Positions 22,424 to 32,665 of a stretch of DNA of 64,000 bases are shown one piece after another. The notes below the pieces were generated by a model. That model worked only from the letters and a program-made list of their open reading frames with translations. It was not told the DNA's origin and did no database searches. Within the stretch, counting starts at the first letter, position 1. Each line of letters starts with the position of its first letter. Origin of the DNA: Cavenderia fasciculata (taxonomy: Eukaryota > Evosea > Eumycetozoa > Acytosteliales > Cavenderiaceae); assembly GCF_000203815.1 (NCBI RefSeq), contig NW_004457737.1:1116001-1180000 (forward strand). Direction: 5' to 3'. The translations under genes were made by a program, and so were the position numbers.

Positions 22424-24612
22424 ATGAGTAAAAAATCAACAAAAACAGCCATTCGATGCTATTATGATGTGTTGGAGGTTGAAAGAACAGCAACAGAAAC
22501 CGATCTAAAGAAAAGTTATAGAAAGTTGGCTTTGATATGGCATCCCGACAAGAACCAACATCAACTAGAGATTGCTGAAGAGAGATTCAAAGAGATTAAT
22601 CATGCCTACTCTATTCTCTCTGATTCAAACGAGCGTCAGTGGTACGACGACCATCGTGAAGCTATTCTTCGTGGCAAGGATGCGACAGGCAGTGACAGCG
22701 TCATCAACCTGTGGGCATACTTTTCGACCGCCTGTTTTGATGAATACGACGATGGAGAGCGTGGATTCTACACTGTCTTTTCACAGGTGTTTGGGAACCT
22801 CGACAATGATGAGGTGGAGGCAGCTGATAACTTTTCACGCGACGGAAGATCACGTGCCAAAACAGCACCTGTCTTTGGTACGAGCACCAGTACCTTTAAA
22901 GAGGTCAATAACTTTTACAACTATTGGCGTGGCTTTGCCACCAAGAAGAAGTTCTCGGGTGCCGATCTATACAATTACTCAGAGGCGCCCAATCGCTACA
23001 TCAAACGTTTGATGGAGAGGAAAACGACAAGGAACGCTCCAAAACACGAACCGACTACAACGACCAAGTCAAACATCTCGCCGAATACCTGTACCGACGT
23101 GATCCGAGAATCGGAGAGTTTTTGAAACAACAACGTGAAGATGAAGAGAAGCGTGCTGTCCGCGAAGAGGAGCAACGTATCATTGCCGAGGAACGACACA
23201 AAGAGATGGTCAAGAAACACAGAGAAGAGAAAAAGGCAGAGTTTGAGAAATTAAAGTCTCAAGGTGGATTCCATTTCATGGAGGCTGAAGAAGTCATCGA
23301 GGATGAACCCGAGTTCTCCTGTATTGTCTGTGACAAGATGTTTAAGTCGGACAGACAATTAAAGAATCACGAGAATTCAAACAAACATAAAGTTGCACTT
23401 CAAAAAATGAAAAGAGAAGTTTCTTTGGATGGTGAATTTGAAGAAGAAGAATTGGAAGAATTGGAAGGAGAAGAAGTAGAAAAAGTGGAAGAAGAGGAGG
23501 TAGAAAAGAAGATTAAAGTAGACACTCCAACCAAATCATCTTCCCCATCAAATTCCTCTTCAAAGAAATCAAAGAAAAATAAGAAAAAGGTTCAACAACA
23601 AGATGATGATGATTATAGTTCACCTCATAGTATGGTTTCTAAAAAGAGTAAAAAAAAGGAAAAGAAGAGATCAAAGAAACAACAAAGTGAAGATGAAGAA
23701 GAAGAAGAAGTGGATGAAGAAGAGGAGGAAGTAATTCCACAACCAGTTAAAAAATGTGGAAAGAAAGATAAAAAGAAATCATCAAATAAGAAACAAAGTG
23801 AAGATGAAGATGAAGAAGAAGAAGATGATGAAGAAATTGAAGAAGATGATGATGAAGTAATTCCAAAACCAGTTAAAAAAGGTGGAAAGAAAGATAAAAA
23901 GAAATCATCAAATAAGAAACAACAACAAAGTGAAGATGAAGATGAAGATGAAGAGGAGGAAGAAACAATTCCAAAACCAGTTAAAAAAGGTGGAAAAAAG
24001 GATAAAAAGAAATCATCAAATAAGAAACAAAATCAAGACGATGATGATGATGATGACCAAGATTTTGATGACGATGTAGAAGAAGAACAATTCAATAATA
24101 TAAAGAAAAAATCATCATCCTCCTCTAAAAAGAAATCAAAGAGTAAAACAATAGTAGTAGAAAGTGAAGAAGAGGAAGAGGAAGAAGAGGAAAAACCAAT
24201 ATCTAAAAACAAGAAAAAGGAAGAAAAATCATCTCCCAAAAAGAAATCAAAAGTTGTACAAATAGAAGAGAGTGACGAAGAAGAGGAAATGGATCAAGAT
24301 GATGATGATGAAGAAGATGATGAAAGTGATGAAGAAATCCAAAAATCAATTTCAAAATCTGAAAAGAAATTAAAATCATTAATGTTTGAAAGTGATGACG
24401 AGAAAACCAAAAAGAAACAAACAACAACTAAAAAGATTGGAAAGGCAAAAGAAAAGAGATTACAACGTCAAGAGAAACAAAAACAACAAAAAGAATCAAC
24501 AGGCAAAAAACCAACAGAGTATAAATGTGCTGTTTGCCATGTTGAATTTGACTCTAGAAATCATTTATTTACTCATTTAAAATCTAATCCAAAACATGCC
24601 AAACCTTTATAA
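22424..24612 (+). CDS. dnajc21: DnaJ homologue DNAJC21 / JJJ1 with a one-nucleotide frame break
   Basis: The N-terminus is a J domain (about residues 12-78) with the HPD motif in LIWHPDKNQH. It is followed by the JJJ1-type segment WAYFSTACFDEYDDGERGFY ... FYNYWRGFATKKKFSGAD ... APNRYIKRLME. Here the frame changes: from about 23021 the expected continuation ENDKERSKTRTDYNDQVKHL lies in the next frame and runs to the stop at 24612. There is no room for an intron, and the total length is one base short of a multiple of three. The C-terminal part carries a basic/acidic coiled coil, a first C2H2 zinc finger (FSCIVCDKMFKSDRQLKNHE), four tandem Lys/acidic repeats built on KPVKKGGKKDKKKSSNKKQ, and a second zinc finger (YKCAVCHVEFDSRNHLFTHL). 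JJJ1 releases Arx1 from cytoplasmic pre-60S ribosomes with Hsp70. Either a sequencing error or a real mutation. Confidence 0.85.
23737..24030 (+). repeat. Tandem coding repeats in DNAJC21
   Basis: Three near-identical units of roughly 100-120 bp plus diverged flanking copies, each encoding IPxPVKK-xGKKDKKKSSNKK followed by an acidic run. Copy number is likely to vary between strains. Confidence 0.75.
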
Positions 24613-24827
24613 ATAATAATAATAATAAAAGATAGACCTATCTTTCAAAGTATGATGATGATTTTAAATAATTAATAATTTCCTTTTTTTTAAATTTATT
24701 TTATATTGATCTTTTAAATTATTATTACCAAATAATAATGGATATGATATGATATGATAATAATAATAACCAACCAACCAAATGTTGTGTGTTTTCTTTT
24801 CTTTTCTTTTCTTTTTCTTTGTTTTTT

Positions 24828-26012
24828 TTAACGTTTGACCAATGGGAATTTCTTTCTGGCTTTGAGTTGACCAGGTTTCTTTCTTTCGACACGACGGATA
24901 TCGTTTTTGAGGAGACCGGCAAAACGAAGAGCCATTCTGTATCCGAGATCATAGTTGGAGATGGCAAGGGCGAGGGCACGGCAAATGGCCTCGGACTGCC
25001 CCTTGATGCCACCACCAATCACCTTGATGTTGATGTCCCACTTCATCAAGGTTTCCGAGATGACGAGTGGACGGATGACGGCATCCTTGTAGGTGATGCA
25101 GTTGCCAAAGTACTCGGTGAGGGTTCTTCCGTTGATGAGGAGCTCTCCACTGCCGAGCTTGATGTAGGCGGTTGCCTTGGCGTCCTTACGCTTCGAGTAG
25201 CCATGAGCAATACCATTGTAGGTGTTTTCAGTACGTACCTTGGGACGTGCTGGGATGAAGGGGGTGAATGTGTCGGCGTCCATGTTATTGAGCTCGTCTT
25301 CCTCGTCAACTTCCACTTCTTCCTCGTCTTCAAACTCGTCAAAGTCGCGTTGAGCCCAATCGGCCGACATCTCGGGATGGTGTACCGTGTCGTCGGCCGA
25401 GGGGGGAGCTATGGGCGAACGAATGTCAAACTTGTCGAGTTGGTCGATATGTGCAGTGTTGTTGCGCTTGTTGAGTTGTTGAGAGAACAACTTGTCGTAC
25501 TGCGAGCGGAGACGCACGTCATAGTGCGACGACATGGCGTCGAGGTTGTCTTGTGCACGATCGCTCTGTTTCTCTGGCAACGTACGGTTGAAAGAAAATC
25601 CCTTGTCAAATTCGCGCTTTGGCATGTTTCTTGTAATCTCTGATTCCTCTTCAAACTCTTCCAAATCAGTATCTACTATATTGTCGTAAGGGTTGTTGGT
25701 GAATGATTCATAATCAAACTCTTCTTCCTTTTTTTTTATGTTGTTTGTCTTTTTTGATCCTCCTGTTGATTTAGTACTATATGTTCTGTTATTTTGTTGT
25801 GATGATATTCTATTTTGTTGGTTATTGTTATTATTATATGAGTAAGATGTACAGGTTGTGGTGTTATTTGTTGTATAGCTAGATGAAGACACCACCGACG
25901 AGAATGATCTGCCATTATATAATTGTAATTGTTGCAATGCAGCACCAAGAAGCTTGACCTTGTTACAAGATGAACCACCTTGTGTGGCACCAAGTAACGA
26001 TAACATCTTCAC
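24828..26012 (-). CDS. mrps9: Mitochondrial small-subunit ribosomal protein uS9 (MRPS9)
   Basis: A single exon of 394 codons. The C-terminal ~130 residues match ribosomal protein S9: GYSKRKDAKATAYIKLGSGE, LLINGRTLTEYFGN, IKVIGGGIKGQSEAICRALA, and the basic C-terminus RVERKKPGQLKARKKFPLVKR, which reaches the P-site tRNA in other ribosomes. The N-terminus is Ser/Lys/Leu-rich without acidic residues (MKMLSLLGATQGGSSCNKVK), a plausible mitochondrial presequence, followed by an Asn/Gln/Thr-rich spacer. The long middle region (about residues 90-260) is charged and helical, as in other mitochondrial S9 proteins, which are much longer than bacterial S9. The gene ends head-on to DNAJC21 with a 215-bp spacer. 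Confidence 0.92.
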   Translation of the reverse strand: MKMLSLLGATQGGSSCNKVKLLGAALQQLQLYNGRSFSSVVSSSSYTTNNTTTCTSYSYNNNNNQQNRISSQQNNRTYSTKSTGGSKKTNNIKKKEEEFDYESFTNNPYDNIVDTDLEEFEEESEITRNMPKREFDKGFSFNRTLPEKQSDRAQDNLDAMSSHYDVRLRSQYDKLFSQQLNKRNNTAHIDQLDKFDIRSPIAPPSADDTVHHPEMSADWAQRDFDEFEDEEEVEVDEEDELNNMDADTFTPFIPARPKVRTENTYNGIAHGYSKRKDAKATAYIKLGSGELLINGRTLTEYFGNCITYKDAVIRPLVISETLMKWDINIKVIGGGIKGQSEAICRALALAISNYDLGYRMALRFAGLLKNDIRRVERKKPGQLKARKKFPLVKR

Positions 26013-26765
26013 TACGACTAAACTACTATATACTATAGTGCTAGCTCTGCAATCAGCTCTCTAAGTTGTGTCATTGTGCTGAAACGAAAGAAATTGATGA
26101 TCGTTTCGAAAAATCAAAAAAATTAAAAAAAAATTCATTTTTTTTTCTACTCCAAGTAGCGATTGTTCAGAAATTAGAGTTTTATAGTAATAATTTAAAT
26201 AGTAATAATAATCCAAACTTATTTGATTGGGTATAGTGGTCGCCAATCAACACCACTCTCTTCCTTCATAGCTTCTCATCCCGAAAGTCATTGTGATTAT
26301 GGAAAATCGTGACATGGAGGAGGAGTAGTATGCCTATCACTATTATCTATTAATTGGCTACTATAATTTGTTTCATAGAGGTCAATCCAACATTAAATAG
26401 AGTTTGCAATTTTAGATATCATCATCGTTTTACATTTGACATGCGAAACATGACCAGACTCTAGGTATGTTCATAGTTGCTATATTTGATCTATGTCAAT
26501 GGGGAATAGAGTTGATGTGTGAGAATAAGAAACAGAATGAGCACATCAATAGATTCAAACAAGGTGGAAGATATTACAATGGAACAATTAAAGATTGGGT
26601 CGTCATAGATTTCTTAAAGGCAAAATCCAAAGTTTTACCATAATCATATTTTTTACAGTAAATAGTGACAAGGCAATTAAAAATAACTACCATTGTATTG
26701 GACCCCTACCTTTCTATCCATTGATCTATTATTTAAAAATTAATTATTTATTTATATATTGGGCG
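26013..26765. other. Spacer upstream of mrps9 containing a small unexplained ORF
   Basis: About 750 bp between the mrps9 start and the 3' end of the bromodomain gene, both on the minus strand. It should hold the mrps9 promoter. A coding-looking 58-residue frame on the plus strand at 26467-26643 is listed separately. Confidence 0.5.
26467..26643 (+). CDS. Small unrecognised ORF (58 aa), possible gene remnant
   Basis: The ATG at 26467 opens a frame ending at 26643. Its composition looks like a real protein rather than AT-rich noise: WGIELMCENKKQNEHINRF and GGRYYNGTIKDWVVIDFLK contain balanced charged and aromatic residues. No domain is recognised. It could be a short gene, the last exon of a lost gene or a remnant of a larger element. 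Confidence 0.3.
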   Translation: MFIVAIFDLCQWGIELMCENKKQNEHINRFKQGGRYYNGTIKDWVVIDFLKAKSKVLP

Positions 26766-29094
26766 TTAATATCTTTTCTTTACACTTTTTCTTGGACCTT
26801 TTTTGTTTTGTTTAAGGACACGTTTTGATTTGGTTGCTTGTGATAGGATGGGTCGTTGTCTTTCTTCTCGTTGTTTCATGACAACACGTGACTTGCATCG
26901 CCACATGCACCACACTGGATCAAAGTACATGTCACGGACACGGTGGGTCTCTTCTTCTTGACGGAGATCCTTCTTTTCCTCCTTGCTGAGTGTTCCCAAG
27001 TCCGAGACGATCTCATCGTTGCCCTCGTAGCCCGAGGTCGATGTTTCAGAGTCGTCATCACCACCCAACACGCCTTCATAGTAGTAGTAAAAGTATTCCT
27101 GTCGCTGCGAGTCAAAGTGGAGCACGGGACGACCCTGGTGACAGTCCTCACACATCCAGGGTGGCTTGGTATCGACGGGCAGACCGAGACAGTGGAGATG
27201 GAATGCACGCAAGCAACTACCCTCGCAGAGGAGCAGTGGAACGGGTGTCATTTCGTCGACGGGTGGGTGTGCAGCAGCACCTTCTTCGGCGGGTGGTTGG
27301 GGTGGACGCTTGTAAGGGACAGGCTTGTGGCCACAAATAGAGCACATATCCTTGATGAGCTCAGCCTGTAGCTGTGCCTCTGCTTGTGCCTCGATAAATG
27401 CCTTTTTGTAGAGATCGTCAAACATCTTGTCGAGCTCTTCGGCAAGCTCATAAATATCGCTCTCCTCTTCATTGTAGGTCATGGCATTCTTGAATACTAG
27501 CTTGATATCAGTGTGTAGCAAGTTGTAGTTGAGGAACTTGCCCGCAGACAATGTTGCGTCGATCGTACCGAGATCGCGTGGGTGCTTGATCACGTCGTTG
27601 TAGTCGGGAATGTTGAAACGGATGGGGTCAACAGGCTCACGGAACGGCTTGGAACGTGGATCCTTGAGCAGTGTGGCCATAATCTCGCGACACTTGCCCA
27701 ACACAATGTTGTTGAGTTCGGCGAGGGTCGGCTCGCGCTTGGGACGCGAGAATGGCAGCTTGTTGACCGTCTGTGGTGCAGGCGCCGACATGAGTGATCC
27801 GCTTGCCACAATCGACTGGTGGGCAATGTGTTGTTGGTGCAACTGCTGTTGCTTCAACATGTGTTGTTGATGTGGTGTCAACACGGGTGGTTGGATCACC
27901 AAAGGTAATATAGGTTGTTGTGGTTTGATTGGAGTCAAAACTGGTGGTAAACTTGCTTGTCTTGTAACTAAAATAGAAATACAATGAATAATAAATGTTA
28001 GAATATATGATGTGATGTGGGTGGGTTAGGTGATTTGGTTTGATTGAATGGTGTCGTAACATACTTTTAGTTGGAGTAGGATGATCATCCATAGAATTGG
28101 AATGGTGGGATGCGGCAGACATGATGTGACTGAGACTGGTCGATCCTTGGTTGAGTCTATTTCTCTTGGAATCTTGTTGTTGACGGATGTAGCACTTTTT
28201 GCACTTGCTGGCACGGTTGTAAAACTCGGTTTGGGGGAGGACGGGACTGGTCAGCCACCACTTGTTGTGTTGGGGGTGCTGACATATTTGGTAGGGGATG
28301 CCGGCCATCTCCATCTCTTGCTGTGTGGGGAAGACCTGGGGTGGCTGGTTGGTCGTAGACGACGCACGTGTCTTGAGGGGTGTGGGGATCGAGTGGGGTA
28401 GTGGGGCAGGCTGCTGCTGAGCGAGCATCGCGGGAGCCTGCGACATTTGATGGTGATGATGATGGTGATGAGAGAGTGGACTAGTGCCCATAATAGCAGG
28501 ATTGACCATTGGCAACGAGAATGGGATGGGGAGAGCAGGTGGCATGACCATGGAAAGACCTGGATTGGTCTGGAGTGGTGTCATCATTGGCAGGGGTGTC
28601 TGTGGGGTCATGGACATACCCACCATACCATTAGGTGTTGCCATGTGGGCACCAGGCGTCGATGATCCGTGTCCATGGTGTGTAGGTGTTTTGGGTGGGG
28701 ATGCAACATATGTGCCACGGATCTCGACTGACGGGTCGAGTGGATCTCCATCCTGTTCGTGACGTGATATATGACGTGAAAAGTTGGCCGATAGCTGCTT
28801 ACCGCACCCAGCAAAGAAACAGGTATACGAGCCATCATCATTCTTTTGAAAGAGATGGGCTCCATACTTTTCCTTTTGGTGTTGCATCAAACCCGGACCC
28901 TCAGTCTGGTGGACCGTGTTGGCATTATTGCTATTACCAGGCGTCGAGGGTGTACCCGGATGATGCAAGTGGCTATGATGCTGTGGTGTAGTAGGAGGTT
29001 GCTGCATTTGCATTGGCGGTGCTCCCATCATCGTATTCATCATTGGCACCTGCATGAACGGATTAATCATAAATGGATTAAATGAATGATTCAT
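26766..29094 (-). CDS. Bromodomain-PHD finger protein with a C2H2-like finger, 2 exons
   Basis: Exon 1 is 29094-28065, exon 2 27967-26766; together 744 codons. The N-terminal half is Pro/His/Met/Gln-rich and contains a C2H2-like finger at about residues 90-112 (YTCFFAGCGKQLSANFSRHI) and a Cys-rich segment (YQICQHPQHNKWWLTSP ... CKKCYIRQQQ). A bromodomain follows at about 425-535: PFREPVDPIRFNIPDYNDVI is the ZA loop region, and the acetyl-lysine-binding Asn lies in AMTYNEEESDIY near residue 509. A PHD-type finger follows at about 549-620 (MCSICGHKP ... LLLCEGSCLRAFHLHCLGLP ... WMCEDC). The C-terminus is very basic (KNKKGPRKSVKKRY). Likely a nuclear chromatin reader of acetylated histones; partner complexes are unknown. 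An upstream sequence of over 1 kb separates it from the divergent CDK12 gene. Confidence 0.85.
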
Positions 29095-30140
29095 CTTTTC
29101 ACTCTATATATATATATCTCTGTATAATGTATGTATATGTATCTGTATGATATTATCTGTTTGTATATATGTTGTATATGTGTGTGTGTGTGGATCTTGA
29201 TTGTTTTTAAACGATTCTATATTTAGAAGTGTGTGTCAGTTCATTTCATTTCATTTCGTAGTTGCACTTTGACTCAAAAGGTCGATCGATATTTTTAGAA
29301 TATATTACACAAGTCTTACCTTTTTTGTTTTTTTAATTAATTTAAAGTGTACGGTGTAACTTTTTTGTTTATATGATATAAATACAACTATGATGTGATG
29401 TGGAAGTGAAGTGAATGAACTTTAAAGTATATGTGTAGAAGAAATAAATAAAGAGATAATCTGTAGTTAGAGATAGAGATAATCTGTGTGTATGTTTATG
29501 TATGTATGTATGTATAAAAAAGATAGAAGAGTATGTACAAATATGCTGTTGCTGATGCTAGATGTGGGGGATGTAGGTTCTGATTGTTTAGTATTAATTA
29601 ATGAACCTCGTGTGTCCAGTCTTTTTAATTTTATTAAATCGACAACAGACAGAGAGATAAGTTTTTTTGTGCTTCAACCTCTCAAAAATACTCTCCTGCT
29701 TGGGTGTGAGGGAGAGAAAAAAGTGACTTGAAAAAAATTCATTTTCATTTTTTTTGCGCTTTTCAAAAACTTGAACTTCGTCGTCTTTGTCATCAACGGC
29801 AAGCTCAGAAGTCGTTGCTGAGAGTGTACGTTTATTAACCCCTGTCCCTATCTATCTATCTTTATTCAAGTTGGGTATTGTATTTGATGAATGTTGATAC
29901 GATAATATTACCTTTTGAATGGGATTGTCGAGTTTTAGTTTTTTGTCTTTGTTGATCGTTGTTTTCCCTTTTGTGTCGACAACAATTCAATACTGAATAG
30001 TTCTTTTTTTTTTAATTTTATGTATTGTGAGGGGAGAGATAGCAATAATATAATATTATAATAGTTTAGTTTAGTTTAGTTTATTGACGAAACCTCACTC
30101 ACTCACTCATATTACATATATATATAATAGGTCGCGTAGT
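29095..30140. other. Divergent intergenic region between the bromodomain-PHD gene and CDK12
   Basis: About 1 kb with TATA and TG microsatellites (29105-29200), oligo-T runs, TATC and TTTAG repeats, and no supportable gene. Both promoters must lie here. An 81-codon frame near 29486 is built mostly from microsatellite and AT-rich sequence. Confidence 0.5.
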
Positions 30141-32092
30141 ATGATGATGGATACAAATAAACACGTTTACGAAAACAACAATAATAATACATCATCGAAT
30201 CATGCACAACATATTAACAACAACAGCAAGCAACCTCAACAACATGTGAATTCATCATCATCTTCCTCTTCATCATCATTTCCACTTCCACCTCCATCAC
30301 ATGTACAATGGGGATCAAGAAGTGTAGACAACTTTGAAAAGATTGAACAGATTGGTGAAGGTACCTTTGGGTATGTAATAAACAAACAAGAAGAAGAAGA
30401 ATTATTATTCGTACCAATCATTTCATTAATGTACTAATCAAATGATCTATCTTAATAATATAATAATAATAGTCAAGTATATAAAGCAAGAGATAAAGAA
30501 GATAATGAAATTGTAGCTTTGAAAAAGGTTATCATGGATAACGAAAGTGAAGGTGTACGTTACAAACACAAACAAAATTAAATTAGAAGATAGATATGTA
30601 TATATTAATAATAATTAATCTATCTATCTATCTATTATTTAGTTTCCAATTACAGCAATAAGAGAGATCAAGATTCTAAGAGAATTAAATCACAAGAATG
30701 TAATTAGACTCAAAGAGATTGTAACTTCAAAAGCAAGTGCACAAAACAATGGTAAAGGAAGTGTATATATGGTATTTGAGTACATGGATCACGATCTCAA
30801 TGGACTCATGGATTCACCAGCATTCAAATTCTTTAATCCCGAACAATGCAAATGCTACCTCAAACAATTACTAGAGGGAATGGATTATTGTCATAGAAAT
30901 AATGTTTTACATAGAGATATCAAAGGTAGATTAGATTAGATTAGATTAATAATATAGGACAAAAACAAGTAAAAGACATGGTCTTATTAATCAATTGTTT
31001 GTTTCTATCTCAATCTATAGGATCTAATTTATTGTTAAATAATAGAGGTATATTAAAACTTGCAGATTTTGGTCTTGCTCGTACCTACAATGTATCGGAT
31101 CCAAAGAAAATGCTTACAAATAGAGTTATCACGTTGTGGTATAGACCACCCGAGCTATTGCTGGGTTCAGAGAATTACGGTCCCGAGATTGATATGTGGT
31201 CGGTCGGTTGTATCATGGTTGAGTTGTTGTCGAAAAAGACGTTGTTCCCTGGACGTAGTCCAATCGATCAGTTGGACAAGATCTTTAATCTGTGCGGTAC
31301 ACCCGACGAGAATGGTTGGACAACCGTCAAAGATTATAAATGGTGGGATCTCCTCAAACCAAAGAAACAATCTAGAAGAATGATTAGAGACCATTTTACG
31401 TATGTTAAATAATATAGATAGATAGATAGATATGGATGGATGGATGAGATGACTAACTTTGATTGATTTGTTGTGGACATTGTAGGGATAAGACATTTTT
31501 CACACCAGAGGCATTTGATTTGATTGATAGGATGTTGTGTTTGGATCCAGCACAAAGAATTACAGCCTCGCAGGCACTCGACAGTCCGTACTTTTGGACG
31601 AAACCATTACCATGCGATCCATCACAATTACCAGCCTATCCATCATGCCACGAATTTAAAACGAAAAAGAAAAGACAGCAAATGCAACAACAGCAGCAAC
31701 AACAGCAACAACAACAACAACAACAACAGCAGCAGCAACAACAATCACATCATCATGGACACCCACAACAACAGCATTATCAACCATATGGTGGAGGACA
31801 AGGAGGAGGTGGTGCACCAATACAAGCAGAGAAGAAACAAAGAGTTGGTGGAGAATATGGACATCCAGGTGGTAAAATGGCACCAACCAACAAACCACCC
31901 CCATCATATAATCAACCACCTGGATCTTATAATAACCAACAACAACCACAACAACAATACAACAATCAAAATAATAATCAACAATTGAGAAATAATAATA
32001 ATTATCCTGTCAATTCCAAACTTCCTTCTAATCCCTCTTCCACTCATAATAATAATAATAATAATAAATCACAACCTCCACCACATTATTAA
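30141..32092 (+). CDS. cdk12: Cyclin-dependent kinase 12-like (PITAIRE kinase), 5 exons
   Basis: Exons 30141-30370, 30473-30554, 30643-30925, 31021-31399 and 31486-32092 give 527 codons. After a ~65-residue Asn/Ser/His-rich leader the kinase domain starts at [18 protein letters not shown] (the glycine loop spans the first intron). It contains the catalytic Lys in IVALKK, the cyclin-binding helix [27 protein letters not shown] and the T-loop threonine in [22 protein letters not shown] rather than PSTAIRE or PITALRE points to CDK12/13, which with cyclin K phosphorylates Ser2 of the RNA polymerase II CTD. The C-terminal ~140 residues are a Gln/Asn/Pro-rich tail with a long CAA run. The chosen start is the first of three tandem Met codons; an upstream in-frame ATG at 30084 is less likely because a polar leader would be AT-noise. 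Confidence 0.9.
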
Positions 32093-32665
32093 AGTAATAA
32101 TACAACAACAACATTTTTAAAAAAAACAAACAGACCAAAAAACAAACAAAACAAAAACCAAGCAGTAAAATTCAAGAAAATCCTTTTATTTTTCCAGATC
32201 ACATATAATGGTAGAGTAACCATCAATCAATCAAACCAACCAACCATCATCTCGATGATGGATAATAATAATTTATATCCATCCTCCTTCAAGACAAAAA
32301 AAAGATTTAAATATTATATATATATATTTATATTTATATTTATATTTGTTTCTACCAACACTCTTTTTTGGGGTTCCTCGAGTACCATTTTTAAACAATA
32401 AATATCTAAAATACTTGAAAATGTATCTTTTTATTTAAATCATTAAAGTGGATGAAAAACACATAATATTGTTATTCACAGATTTTCATCATCTCTTACT
32501 TTTTCCCAATTTCTAATAACAGTGTAAATAATAGATAATAACAACAATAATAGATAGATAGATAACAACAACAACAACAATAATAATAGAAGAACTAAGA
32601 CATAATAGTCATCAAAACCAACATCACATTCATTACACTGTTTATATATTGGGAGAAGTGTGTAA
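32093..32665. other. Spacer between CDK12 and UPF2
   Basis: AT-rich 3' flank of CDK12 and promoter of UPF2, with TATA, TAGA and ACA microsatellites. I see no gene. Confidence 0.5.

Noticed and set aside
29486-29731. 81-codon frame between the bromodomain gene and CDK12
   Set aside because: Starts in a TATG microsatellite and lacks protein-like conservation signals.
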